Positions 37,648 through 46,099 of a DNA stretch of 64,000 nucleotides are shown here, piece by piece. The stretch covers positions 1 through 64,000 of the forward strand of contig DIHK01000047.1 in assembly GCA_002420115.1 (NCBI GenBank), in the 5' to 3' direction. Positions within the stretch are counted from its first letter, which is position 1. Every line of letters starts with the position of its first letter. This stretch comes from Nitrospira sp. UBA5698. Lineage in GTDB: Bacteria > Nitrospirota > Nitrospiria > Nitrospirales > Nitrospiraceae. The notes beneath the pieces are model-generated. The model was not told the DNA's origin, did not search any database, and saw nothing but the letters and a program-made list of their open reading frames with translations. A program made the translations under genes and the position numbers.

Positions 37648-38703
37648 TTACAGCCAATTCTTCAGACGGAACCCAATCAACATAATCGCGGCGACGACAG
37701 CCATAATGCCGAGGGCCATGGGATAGCCCCATACCCATTTCAACTCCGGCATGTGCTCAAAATTCATCCCATAGATGCCGGCGATGAAACTGAGCGGCAT
37801 AAAGATCGTCGTGATCACCGTCAGTACCCGCATGACGGCATTGAGGCGATAGCTCACACTGGACAGATAGATGTCGAGACTGGCTGAAACCATTTCACGC
37901 AGGGTCTCAATCGTATCTACAATCTGGACCACATGGTCATAGACATCCCGGAAAAACAGCTTCGTCGGCTCATGCAGGAACGGGCATTCCGAGCGGGAGA
38001 GATTGTTGATCGCTTCCCGTAACGGCCACACCGCGCGACGAACGAAGAGCAACTGCCGTTTCAGTGCATGGATATTTTGGAGAGTCTCCGGTTTCGGATC
38101 GGCCATCACCCGTTCTTGAAGCGATTCAATGCGTTCACCAAGCATTTCGAGCACGGCAAAATACTGGTCGACCACGGCATCGATCAGCGCATAGATGAGA
38201 TAGTCCGAGCCATTTTGCCGCAGGCGCCCCTTACCGCCTTTCAGGCGATCTCGAACAGCCCCGAACACATCCGTCCCGTTCTCCTGAAACGAGAGCACAT
38301 AATTCCGCCCAAGAACAAAACTGACCTGCTCAACCAGAATATCTCCGCGATCAGAGGTCGTCAGCATCTTCATCACAAGAAATAAATAGCCCTCGTAGTC
38401 GTCCAGTTTGGGACGTTGATCGGTATTGGCGATGTCTTCCAATAAAAGCGGGTGGAGGCCAAAGCATTTGCCGAATCCTTCCAACACCTCAACCTTGTGG
38501 ACGCCGCCGACATTGACCCAGGTCACCGTCTCATCCGCCGGCGGTTGAAGGGCCTCCATGTCCGTTACGACCTGCTCGTCACAGTGCGTACCCGCATAGT
38601 TGAAGCGAGTCACGGTCACAGAATCCGTGCGGGTCTCACCAATGTGAATGAGAGTCCCGGGGGAGAGACCGGTCTTCTTCGAACGCTTCTGGACCAACTT
38701 CAT
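37648..38703 (-). CDS. corA: CorA-family magnesium/cobalt transporter
   Basis: A homopentameric divalent-cation channel of the inner membrane. The large N-terminal cytosolic domain begins KTGLSPGTLIHIGE, resembling thermophilic CorA proteins. The two C-terminal transmembrane helices flank the YGMNFEHMPEL loop, which holds the GMN selectivity motif (about residue 313 of 351). A hydrophobic segment and short basic end follow. I prefer the ATG at 38703, since homologues begin near KLVQKRSKKTGLSPGTL; the open frame extends to a TTG at 38775. It is divergent from the phosphatase gene at 38797. Confidence 0.93.
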   Translation of the reverse strand: MKLVQKRSKKTGLSPGTLIHIGETRTDSVTVTRFNYAGTHCDEQVVTDMEALQPPADETVTWVNVGGVHKVEVLEGFGKCFGLHPLLLEDIANTDQRPKLDDYEGYLFLVMKMLTTSDRGDILVEQVSFVLGRNYVLSFQENGTDVFGAVRDRLKGGKGRLRQNGSDYLIYALIDAVVDQYFAVLEMLGERIESLQERVMADPKPETLQNIHALKRQLLFVRRAVWPLREAINNLSRSECPFLHEPTKLFFRDVYDHVVQIVDTIETLREMVSASLDIYLSSVSYRLNAVMRVLTVITTIFMPLSFIAGIYGMNFEHMPELKWVWGYPMALGIMAVVAAIMLIGFRLKNWL

Positions 38704-38796
38704 CGTAGCGAGCTTGTACGCAGATTCTTGCGGAAGGTCAAGCCGAGAACCGACACATTCCTTTTCATTCGGCAATAGGCCTGGTACTCTGGGCTC

Positions 38797-39597
38797 ATGA
38801 AATTATCGCATGAGCTCAACCGACTTGAAGACGCGATGAGAGCCGCTGGGTCAGAAGCCTTGCGGTTGGCTAGGGATGGATTCAAGACGATCACAAAACC
38901 AGATCAGTCTCCGGTCACATCAGCAGACCTTGCGGTCAACGATATTCTTCACACACACCTGCGCTCCGCATTTCCTCAGGACGGATGGCTATCGGAAGAA
39001 TCCCCGGATGATGCCGGGCGACTGCAGAAAGATCGAGTCTGGGTGGTCGATCCGATCGATGGGACCAAAGCCTTCATCAATAGAGTCCCGGAGTTTTGCA
39101 TTTCCGTCGCCCTCATTGAGCAGGGTCTTCCCATCGTGGCCGCCATCTATAACCCTTCGACCAACGAACTCTTCAGTGCCATCCGAGGTGAAGGACTTCG
39201 GCTGAACCACGAATCGGTAGATTCGCAGCAGATGAACGCCAGACAACTGCCGATAATTGCGCTGGGTCCATGGGAACAGCAGATCGGTCGCTTTGCGGCA
39301 CTAGATTCATCCGCTCAGCATCGTCCGATGCTCTCCATTGCCTGGTGCCTTGCTCTGATGGCATGCAGCCGCATCGATGCGGTAGCCACCTTTGAACCGG
39401 AAAATGAGTGGGACGTCGCGGCTGGAGTCCTGTTGATCGAGGAAGCCGGCGGAACGATTACTGATGGAAGCGGACAGGCCCTGACGTTCAACCGACCAAC
39501 TCCACGCTACCGTGGAATCATCGCCACAAGCCCTTGCTGTCCTCCTTCACTCGGTCGAGAGTTGGCGAACCTCAAGTCTGCAACGCGCACATCGTGA
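38797..39597 (+). CDS. Inositol-monophosphatase-family phosphatase (CysQ-like)
   Basis: A Mg2+/Li+-sensitive sugar-phosphatase-superfamily enzyme of 266 aa. The metal-binding motif is WVVDPIDGTKAFINRVPEF, the second is the WDVAAGVLLIEEAGGT motif, and the N-terminal SPVTSADLAVND and LSEES segments complete the site. The Thr-Lys-Ala-Phe form after DPIDG is typical of CysQ/3'(2'),5'-bisphosphate nucleotidases and of HisN. Either is possible. It is divergent from corA. Its stop is near an inverted repeat shared with a converging aminotransferase gene. Confidence 0.85.
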   Translation: MKLSHELNRLEDAMRAAGSEALRLARDGFKTITKPDQSPVTSADLAVNDILHTHLRSAFPQDGWLSEESPDDAGRLQKDRVWVVDPIDGTKAFINRVPEFCISVALIEQGLPIVAAIYNPSTNELFSAIRGEGLRLNHESVDSQQMNARQLPIIALGPWEQQIGRFAALDSSAQHRPMLSIAWCLALMACSRIDAVATFEPENEWDVAAGVLLIEEAGGTITDGSGQALTFNRPTPRYRGIIATSPCCPPSLGRELANLKSATRTS

Positions 39598-39613
39598 AGC
39601 GCCTTAGCCCACG

Positions 39614-39688
39614 GTTTCAAGTTCCAGGTTTGATGTTTCAGGTCTTCCGACACCATGGAGTCGAAGCGTGAAACTTGGAACATGAAAC
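39614..39688. repeat. Imperfect inverted repeat between converging genes
   Basis: GTTTCAAGTTCC at 39614-39625 pairs with GGAACATGAAAC at 39677-39688 (11 of 12). Further inside, GTTCCAGGTTT pairs with the GAAACTTGGAAC arm. The element resembles a dispersed repeat seen elsewhere in the window (GAAGCGTGAAAC). It may also serve as a bidirectional terminator for the two converging genes. Confidence 0.5.
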
Positions 39689-39752
39689 TCGATACTCGGG
39701 ATCGAGGAAACGAACGACTAGAGCCCGAGTCGCATTGCACTACCCCGAGTCG

Positions 39753-40910
39753 TTACATCCTCGCCTGTGTCAGTCTCCGACAAGCCTCCTCTAGATCCTG
39801 ATCGGTCTTGGCGTAACTGAATCGGATAAAGTCAGCCCCAACCTTGCTCGTAAAAAAGGCTTCCCCCGGCACGCCGGCGACCCCGGTTTTGTCTAAGAGA
39901 GACATCGCTCGGGCTTTCCCCGTCTGACCCGATAGATGGGAGACATTCGCGAGGACATAATAGGCGCCCTGCGGGATGGATGGAGTGATTCCGGCTTGAG
40001 TGAGTGCACGGCAGAACTTTTCACGCTTTCCCTGATAGTCCTGCCGTAGCTGCGCATAGAAACTATCCGGCAGTTCACGGATCCCTCGCGCAACACCCAT
40101 CTGCAACGGTGCAGGAGCACACACGTAAAGTAAATCGTTCATGGCCCCGATGGCTTGTGCCCACCGTCGGGATGCAACGCTGTACCCGATCCGCCACCCC
40201 GTCACACTGAACGTTTTGGAGTACCCGCCGATCGTGATCGTTCGCTCCGCCATCTCCGGCAACGAAGCCATACTGATATGACGGCGTCCGTCGTAGAGAA
40301 AGTATTCGTAGATCTCGTCCGTCAGGACAAAGAGGTCATGCCGGCAGGAAAATTCAGCCAGGGCCTCTAATTCGGACTGGCTGTAGACCTTACCAGAAGG
40401 GTTCCCTGGTGAATTGACGATGATGGCTTTTGTTCGTGGTGTCACGACCTCTTCCAGTTGGGCCAGGGAATAGGACCAGGTGGGAGGTTGCATCGAAACC
40501 GCGACCGGAATCGCTTCAACCGCCACAAGCGCATTGATATGGTATTGGTAGTACGGCTCAAACAAAATGACCTCGTCACCGGGATTCAGTAGAGCGGCAC
40601 AGGCAGAATGGAAGGCTCCCGTCGCACCGGCACTGACGGTAATGTCGCTTTCGGGGCTAGCCTGTATTCGGTTATACCGTTCGAGCTTCTCGGCAATCGC
40701 TTGCCGGAGCTCCGGCAAGCCATCGAAACGTGTATAGACGTTGTAGCCATCACGAATCGCCCGCTCAGCCCCTTCGAGCACGATCGGAGGAACCGGCGTA
40801 TCACAGACCCCCTGCGCCATATTGAGGCCCTTTGCATTAGCGCAGGCCTGAGTCATGGCTCGAATCTCCGATTGAGCCAAATCCGCCATTCGTCGACTGA
40901 CTGCACGCAT
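39753..40910 (-). CDS. Class I/II aminotransferase (methionine/kynurenine-aminotransferase-like)
   Basis: A fold-type I PLP aminotransferase of 385 aa. NMAQGVCDTPVPP opens the substrate-binding part; YNVYTRFDGLPELRQAIAEKL, NSPGNPSGKVYS with the conserved Asn, and the PLP-lysine motif GGYSKTFSVTGWR (about residue 232) follow. The C-terminus has ADFIRFSYAKTDQDLEEA with the carboxylate-binding Arg. The resemblance is closest to methionine and kynurenine-type aminotransferases (YbdL/GntC family) rather than AspC, but the substrate is undetermined. It stands alone on the minus strand. Confidence 0.85.
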   Translation of the reverse strand: MRAVSRRMADLAQSEIRAMTQACANAKGLNMAQGVCDTPVPPIVLEGAERAIRDGYNVYTRFDGLPELRQAIAEKLERYNRIQASPESDITVSAGATGAFHSACAALLNPGDEVILFEPYYQYHINALVAVEAIPVAVSMQPPTWSYSLAQLEEVVTPRTKAIIVNSPGNPSGKVYSQSELEALAEFSCRHDLFVLTDEIYEYFLYDGRRHISMASLPEMAERTITIGGYSKTFSVTGWRIGYSVASRRWAQAIGAMNDLLYVCAPAPLQMGVARGIRELPDSFYAQLRQDYQGKREKFCRALTQAGITPSIPQGAYYVLANVSHLSGQTGKARAMSLLDKTGVAGVPGEAFFTSKVGADFIRFSYAKTDQDLEEACRRLTQARM

Positions 40911-41213
40911 TAGGATGCTCCTTCTGTTCTACTCACCACCGAGGCCCTTTCCGACAGGGAAATGGACTTCCCTGGTGCATCTTTCCAGAATAATTGCCAC
41001 CGTCGCAGCACGAGTCAGGAACGGGACGGCACCGGCCGGTACCGTCCCGTTCCCATTGCCGACATAGATCGGATCGTAGAGGTCACACTAAGCACAGCAT
41101 GATGGATCCTCCGCTGACCTTAGAGTCCAGGCAATACAGGGCGAGATCGTGGTTTACCACTCCGGCTCGTACGACGGCTGTAGTGTGATCATCTCGGACA
41201 ACATCCCTCTAGT
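40911..41213. other. 303-nt gap containing a nested palindrome
   Basis: This lies between the start of the aminotransferase and the stop of the exported propeller-like protein, both on the minus strand. The only structure seen is the palindrome at 41018-41053. Short open frames on the plus strand show no coding signs. Confidence 0.5.
41018..41053. repeat. Near-perfect 36-nt palindrome
   Basis: The arms GGAACGGGACGG and CCGTCCCGTTCC are perfect. Between them ACCGGCCGGT is itself a perfect palindrome, separated from the arms by a C on one side and A on the other, a single mismatch. The total stem is about 17 bp with no T-tract on either side. It may be a terminator-like RNA stem, an operator or a repeat. 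Confidence 0.65.
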
Positions 41214-42794
41214 TTACCGATTTTTCTTTCGCACAATCGCCGCATGAGGATCGCTCAAGTTCCGTGATCCATCGGCATTCAATACGGTCGTCTCCATCAC
41301 CGCCGTAAGACTCCCTGACCGACGATTCGAAGACAAATCGATAATACCGAGTCCGGGACAACTCCCATCTGCGGCATGGCTGATGGTGAGAGGGAAGGGC
41401 CCGCGCAATGCCACATAGATACGTCCCCCAGTCTGACCAGTGCTGGGCGAGAGATCGCCTAAATCGGGAGTCGGATCATTCGTTCGCGTTGCCCCGACTG
41501 TCCTCCCACAGACCCCGCTCGCCGTGAGACTGTAGGTTCCTTCATATCGTTTGTTCAGATCATTCCATGGAGGAGAGAGCTTAAATACCTCCACGTTGTT
41601 TCGAATGCGATCCATTTGATGGAGATACCCAGCTGCGCCGGATTCAGGATTTCGCACAATGACCACTCCGTGTGCATCGCGATTAGTTCCAGCCGGCATG
41701 TGATTTCCAGCGATTTTCCCGTTGTCCTTATCCTGCCACACCGCGACAGGCTCCGGTGTATTCGGCGTATTGAACGCTGGAGCGACTGGGTAATCCAAGG
41801 CAAACCGATAGAGTGAAAATTCGGATACGTTTTGTCCGGACGTGCCAGTGTTGAGATGCATGAACCCATCACCTTCTGCTCCCCCACACCCAGCGGCACG
41901 TACCACCGAGAGATCATATTCTGCAACAATCGCCATGGGACTTGCCGTGATGTCCACCACAAACATGCCCCCTCCACCAAGGGTCACAAAGGCATGTCGG
42001 CCGGTACTGGTTGGAACCGGACAGATAGGAGCATTGGCGACACGAATTCCTGGGGCCTGCTTGGCCGCGCCTGTCGGCGTCGTCATGGGCTGTCCATCCG
42101 CAACAAGTCCGGTAACCTGGCATGAAATACTATCCGTTTCATCGGCATCCACCGCCACCGGCTGACCAAGAACCCGCCCCGGGCCTCCAACCAAATCCAG
42201 ACTTGCTGCGCCATTGAAGGTAAACCGCTCGGGAACGCCTTCTTCATCGCGAACAACATCCACGCGTTCGAGGATACGACCATTCTGGTTCGCAACAATG
42301 ATGTGCTGCCCATCCGGTGTCCAAAAACTCATATGGTTCTGACGTCCGGTCGAGGTGCCGGTGGTGCGGAAGAGACAGACTGGTTTCTTCGTCCGTCCGT
42401 CGACAATGCCGAGATGGCCGCTTGCCACAAAGTTCAGCGCCATATACACATGGTCAGGGCTGGGCAAGACTCCATGGATTCGTGCTACATGCGCCCCGGT
42501 CGTCGCAAGGGCGGTTGGAAACAGGTCAGCTGTGACGTCAAGAACGGTTGGACTGTTGATCGGCGGATTCTGTTCCAGATCGCTGCCTTCATAGATACGG
42601 ATCTTCCCGCCATGCGTTCCATTGGGATTCTCCGTTGTGATCCCCTGAGTATTCGCCTGGTCACTGAGCCAAACCTCATACTCTTCTGCAGCCCCGGCCC
42701 CCGGGAGCATCAAAAGCAGGGCCGTGAGACTCCCTAATACAGCCCAGGGTCGATCCGCCAAGCGATCGGTATTCCGTTCCCAACAACTACGCAT
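41214..42794 (-). CDS. Exported beta-propeller-like protein of unknown function
   Basis: A 526-residue exported protein. The start at 42794 is fixed by AAGGAGG five bases upstream. A signal peptide (about residues 18-38, with LGSLTALLLMLPGAGA) precedes EEYEVWLSDQANTQG. The body has repeating beta-strand patterns such as HLGIVDGRTKKPVCLFRT, TPDGQHIIVANQNGRILERVD, and GRHAFVTLGGGGMFVVDI, which look like blades of a YVTN/WD-type propeller. Several cysteines (for example ICPVPTSTG, GCGGAEGDG) could form disulfides. I recognise no exact family. Location is likely periplasmic or external. Confidence 0.7.
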   Translation of the reverse strand: MRSCWERNTDRLADRPWAVLGSLTALLLMLPGAGAAEEYEVWLSDQANTQGITTENPNGTHGGKIRIYEGSDLEQNPPINSPTVLDVTADLFPTALATTGAHVARIHGVLPSPDHVYMALNFVASGHLGIVDGRTKKPVCLFRTTGTSTGRQNHMSFWTPDGQHIIVANQNGRILERVDVVRDEEGVPERFTFNGAASLDLVGGPGRVLGQPVAVDADETDSISCQVTGLVADGQPMTTPTGAAKQAPGIRVANAPICPVPTSTGRHAFVTLGGGGMFVVDITASPMAIVAEYDLSVVRAAGCGGAEGDGFMHLNTGTSGQNVSEFSLYRFALDYPVAPAFNTPNTPEPVAVWQDKDNGKIAGNHMPAGTNRDAHGVVIVRNPESGAAGYLHQMDRIRNNVEVFKLSPPWNDLNKRYEGTYSLTASGVCGRTVGATRTNDPTPDLGDLSPSTGQTGGRIYVALRGPFPLTISHAADGSCPGLGIIDLSSNRRSGSLTAVMETTVLNADGSRNLSDPHAAIVRKKNR

Positions 42795-43173
42795 GCACAC
42801 CTCCTTAATGTAGACATATCCCCACGATTCGCCCGCAATGAACGTTGTCTGTTTTCGGTGAACTTACTGTACCGGCTGGAGGCCGAGAGTAGCGCGGACG
42901 AGATGGGAACACAAGAGGAGACAATATGGAGATGAATGCCAGCGCTGCCCAGCAATCCGAGAGCCATCGTTGCCTCGTAGAGTCGCCGTATGACGACCTT
43001 TTCTAAAAGAACGGGGCTCTCTCCCTCAAGTCCCGGCTTACCGACACACACAGAACAAGACGTGCCCCCTACACCTCATGACTCACTGGATGTACGAGAT
43101 GAGACGAGAACCTAATACCTATCTTTATCTAATCAGTGGCGCTCCATACGGATGGCTCACTGCGTAGCGCTTG
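42795..43173. other. 379-nt gap without recognisable genes
   Basis: This lies upstream of the propeller-like gene and downstream of a small exported protein, both on the minus strand. Its promoter should be here. Overlapping frames exist, including one of about 105 codons at 42734-43051, but they lack a ribosome binding site and codon character. Apart from AAGGAGG near 42800, nothing can be named. Confidence 0.45.
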
Positions 43174-43662
43174 TTAACGTCTCCGCCGCTTGATCGTTTC
43201 CTGCAAGATCGACGTGGCGGCTGCCTCGGTGGCAGTCTCTCCATAGACCTGTACCACGATGCCCTGATTGCCATCATCGGCACCGGTTTCCCAGCTGTCC
43301 ACGTGGCGGAGCAGGTAGCCGTTTGCGCCAACGGTAGACAGTGGCCTAGCTCCCTTAGGTAAACCTGGTAAGGCGACATTGTACGTCGAGATTCCCACCC
43401 ACGATTCGTAGTCCTTCGTCGTCCACGAGCAGCCAATTCCATTGGGCACATTCCGGTTCTCGCCTGGTCCGATGGCGACACCAAGATATTTGGCAATCTC
43501 CGCCTGGCGGAATAAATTGCAGACTGGATTGCTAGCGGCCTTACCTGGCACATTGCCGCTCAATTCATCAGCCAATTTCTTGGCGTCTTCCTGTGTGTGA
43601 ACCTCCGCCGCAACCGCACTAGTGACGGCAAGAAACAGAACAACGAGGCTCGCGTATCGCAT
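43174..43662 (-). CDS. Exported protein, paralogue of 46100-46585
   Basis: A 162-residue exported protein of unknown function. A signal peptide (MRYASLVVLFLAVTSAVAA) precedes the mature part. Shared with the gene at 46100-46585 are ASNPVCNLF, the GPGEN segment, GIGCSW and the terminal IKRRRR, where the other has ASNPQCKLF, GPGEN, GSGCSW and IKRRAR. The two conserved cysteines probably make a disulfide. The pattern resembles the DUF3558-like exported proteins, but that is not certain. Confidence 0.7.
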   Translation of the reverse strand: MRYASLVVLFLAVTSAVAAEVHTQEDAKKLADELSGNVPGKAASNPVCNLFRQAEIAKYLGVAIGPGENRNVPNGIGCSWTTKDYESWVGISTYNVALPGLPKGARPLSTVGANGYLLRHVDSWETGADDGNQGIVVQVYGETATEAAATSILQETIKRRRR

Positions 43663-43736
43663 TGGTATCTCCTATCGGTTGTAAGGATGAGTTGAGAGCA
43701 GCTCGTACGCTATAGGATCAAGTCTTGGATCTTGTA

Positions 43737-43958
43737 TCAAGGTCGGTGACGATTCAGCGCTCCCTGAAGCGAATACAGGTAGTAGCACAAGGGAACCGTG
43801 CAACCAGGACGAGCAGCGCGAATGTGCCGGTAAATCACGACTGCTCCGAAACGCTGCAAATCCCGCTTGGTGTGAACGCCCACCTCCGCCAGTCGTCGGA
43901 CGATGGTAGGTCCAAGATTGCGGAGGCTAATAAGGGCTGAGAGCTTCCGAGTCATACG
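43737..43958 (-). CDS. TfoX C-terminal domain protein
   Basis: A protein consisting essentially of the TfoX/Sxy C-terminal domain. The pattern SLRNLGPTIVRRLAEVGVHTKRDLQRFGAVVIY (helix-hairpin-helix-like, key Leu-Gly-Pro and Gly) and a following LYSLQGALN match the family, whose full-length members affect natural competence in some proteobacteria. The N-terminal domain is absent. With the ATG at 43958 the product is 73 residues. The frame opens further upstream at 44027, overlapping the neighbouring gene. The role here is unknown. Confidence 0.62.
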   Translation of the reverse strand, partial: RMTRKLSALISLRNLGPTIVRRLAEVGVHTKRDLQRFGAVVIYRHIRAARPGCTVPLCYYLYSLQGALNRHRP

Positions 43959-43995
43959 AACAGCTCGATTCAGCTGCAGTAGGTTGTTCGGTGAC

Positions 43996-44403
43996 TTACT
44001 TGGCACGAATGCGGTTGTTCTTGGCATTGTGCTCGAGCTCGCACAGTCCGAGCGCCTCCATCAGCGGCGGGATGTAGACGCCAAAACGTCCGCGCAGGCC
44101 CTTCTTCAAGCCATACCAGCCACCGATGGGATTTTTGGAAGAACGCCCCCATGCCTCAACAGTACCTTCCTTCGCAGGCTTTTGCTCGTCGGTTCCGCCT
44201 AGCTCCATCCAGTCTCCATGTGCCCCGAGCATCGCATGGAGATCCTGGATGCAGCGTGCGTCGTAGTGGAGCACAGTCTTCCCAACCGTGCAGACGAGGA
44301 TGACTAGACCGTCCTTATTGTCCGTGTGCATCGTAAACTCCGACGTACCCGGCGCGGTCTTAAGGCTCCACGGGTTGTCTTGGGTTCGGTTGAATGGCTT
44401 CAT
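43996..44403 (-). CDS. Conserved protein of unknown function
   Basis: A 135-residue soluble protein that I recognise only as a conserved type found in various bacteria: opening KPFNRTQDNPWSLKTAPGTSEF, then CTVGKTVLHYDARCIQDL, GDWMELGG, AWGRSSKNPIGGWYGLKKG and a closing LEHNAKNNR. There is no signal peptide or membrane segment. Two cysteines lie in the central part and one near the C-terminus. A Shine-Dalgarno is not obvious. Function unknown. It is followed 37 nt later by the TfoX-domain gene. Confidence 0.75.
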   Translation of the reverse strand: MKPFNRTQDNPWSLKTAPGTSEFTMHTDNKDGLVILVCTVGKTVLHYDARCIQDLHAMLGAHGDWMELGGTDEQKPAKEGTVEAWGRSSKNPIGGWYGLKKGLRGRFGVYIPPLMEALGLCELEHNAKNNRIRAK

Positions 44404-44550
44404 GTATAGTCTTCCTCGCAGAGATTCAGTGGAGTATACGTTGACACCGTCAGGGGGAATGCTCGTCCAGACCTGTTGTTTCCTAGGGCAGCCGATCTGT
44501 CGCCTTTGTCCTCAGAGAGTGGTGCCTCGCGATCCTGACAAGGGTAGACC

Positions 44551-45039
44551 TTACACCACACTGCCGCACAATTCCCACAGGTTCCAATCCTGAATGCGTG
44601 CGCCGACGGTGTGCTCCTCGTCCCATGCGACACGATACGCGATCTCAATAGTTTGGCCATCCCGAGGGGCGCCTTTCAACAACTCGATGCGAACCCACCG
44701 GACAACGACATGAGGCCACACATCCTCAGCCTGCTGAATCTTCGTAACTGACTCAAACAACTCTGTATGCTCTCCAGCCGAATCGGCTTCCTCCCGATAC
44801 GGCTCATAGTGCGTGAAGAGACCGGCTTGAATCGCTGGACACAGAGCCTCATACCGAGCAGGCAACTCATGCGCCAAGGCCAAGCCCTCGGCGTCCGGTG
44901 ACTCACGCCCTCCGGATACATTCAACTCGACCGTCCCGTGCTGACCGAGCGTGATACTTCCTCGCCAACAACCGCGCGACCTCGTCAGTACGCCAAGGCG
45001 ACCATCCTCAAACGTTGCGGTCTTGAAGATGCCAAACAT
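44551..45039 (-). CDS. Protein of unknown function (DUF6985-like)
   Basis: A 162-residue soluble protein. The opening FKTATFEDGRLGVLTRSRGCWRG, then GTVELNVSGGRESPDAEGLALA and a helical stretch, recall DUF6985-type proteins, which often sit beside immunity or toxin genes. I cannot confirm this. The acidic C-terminal part contains PHVVVRWVRIELLKGA and AWDEEHTVGARIQDW. No signal peptide. The start is uncertain between 45060 and 45039. Confidence 0.55.
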   Translation of the reverse strand: MFGIFKTATFEDGRLGVLTRSRGCWRGSITLGQHGTVELNVSGGRESPDAEGLALAHELPARYEALCPAIQAGLFTHYEPYREEADSAGEHTELFESVTKIQQAEDVWPHVVVRWVRIELLKGAPRDGQTIEIAYRVAWDEEHTVGARIQDWNLWELCGSVV

Positions 45040-45429
45040 GGTGCCCTCCGCTATCGCCAATGCGGGAGGTCAGCCGCGGCGTGAAACGGCGTCGACTGAA
45101 ACTCCCCGACAGACTGTCACTCGTTTATTCCCTCAGAGATTGCATCGGAACATTGTCAGCCCAAAAAGTATAGGCAAACCCATGCCCTTTGTCATTGGGA
45201 TACAGCTATGTGGTTCCGGAGAGATCTGGCCCTTCCAATATCCTTGAAGGTAAGTGAGCTCTATCCCTCTGGCCTCCGAGGGACGATACATTCCGGCTAG
45301 GGCTGAGGCATCTGGGGAGCGGGTGCGAGTGACCCGGATCGTACAGGTACTGAGAAGTCAAGCGACGGCTGAAGTCAGAGTCCAGGCAACGGTGCTTCAG
45401 AGCTTCGGATCACGTTGATTCAGGATGGC
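45040..45429. other. 390-nt gap
   Basis: This separates two minus-strand hypothetical genes. Some sequence near 45,310-45,415 reads plausibly as a plus-strand coding remnant (RIVQVLRSQATAEVRVQ, then a stop), but there is no start. No structural RNA or repeat was seen. Confidence 0.35.
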
Positions 45430-46059
45430 CTACATGACAGTCTCACCCAAAGAAACCGTGACCTTGCGCACGAGGGATGACTTAAAGACAAATGTCCAGC
45501 TGCCGTTCTTGACCGTGATTGAATCGCGTTCTGGGGAAACGTGCACATTCTCACTATTTGCCTCAGGTCCCATCGTGGGCAGCATGACACCAGGAATGAT
45601 CAGATTGATATGCTCAGTGCGCTGCTTGGCAATCACCGTCTTGTTCCCTCCCGTGCACGCTACCGTCATCTGCGCAGCGGGATAGTTCTTGCGCCCGACA
45701 GTTTCGAGATAGACCGACACGCCTTCCTTGAGGCTCACGCATGGTACATTCTTCGTGCTTTTGGATAATCGTCCGCGGGTACAGCCCTCTGCTCCGTTCC
45801 CGAGCAAGCCAATTTCACTTGGGGAAATCTCTATAGGTCGGTGTCCCAAGCACCTTGCTTTCCGTGGATCAAAGTCGAATGTGAGCTCCAGCCAGTCTTT
45901 AACCGGTGCATAGCCATTCGTGGCTTCGTTGACAACCAACGTCGTATCGTTCTCAAAACTGCCGAGAACGTGGCAACGGATGACTTTCGCGTTCCCCCAT
46001 TTCTCAGCGAGCGTCAAATCTATCGCTGATGGCGCAGCCACGTTACAGGCAACCATCAA
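45430..46059 (-). CDS. Putative lipoprotein of unknown function
   Basis: A 209-residue frame read from ATG at 46059. Just upstream, and inside this frame, the sequence reads IIIRFAILLTGLMVACNVAA, which looks like a signal peptide with a lipobox (LMVAC) and a Cys for lipidation. No ATG, GTG or TTG precedes that stretch within a suitable distance, so the true start is unclear, or the gene is damaged. The mature part contains four or five cysteines (VIRCHVLG, ARCLGHRP, EGCTRG, VPCVSL, VACTGG). The preceding exported protein's stop (46100) lies immediately upstream, suggesting coupling. Function unknown. Confidence 0.55.
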   Translation of the reverse strand: MMVACNVAAPSAIDLTLAEKWGNAKVIRCHVLGSFENDTTLVVNEATNGYAPVKDWLELTFDFDPRKARCLGHRPIEISPSEIGLLGNGAEGCTRGRLSKSTKNVPCVSLKEGVSVYLETVGRKNYPAAQMTVACTGGNKTVIAKQRTEHINLIIPGVMLPTMGPEANSENVHVSPERDSITVKNGSWTFVFKSSLVRKVTVSLGETVM

Positions 46060-46099
46060 ACCAGTCAGCAGGATCGCGAATCTGATTATTATGGAGAGG

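Noticed and set aside
42734..43051. Minus-strand frame of about 105 codons before the propeller-like gene
   Set aside because: It overlaps the true gene start in another frame, has no ribosome binding site and looks like chance coding.
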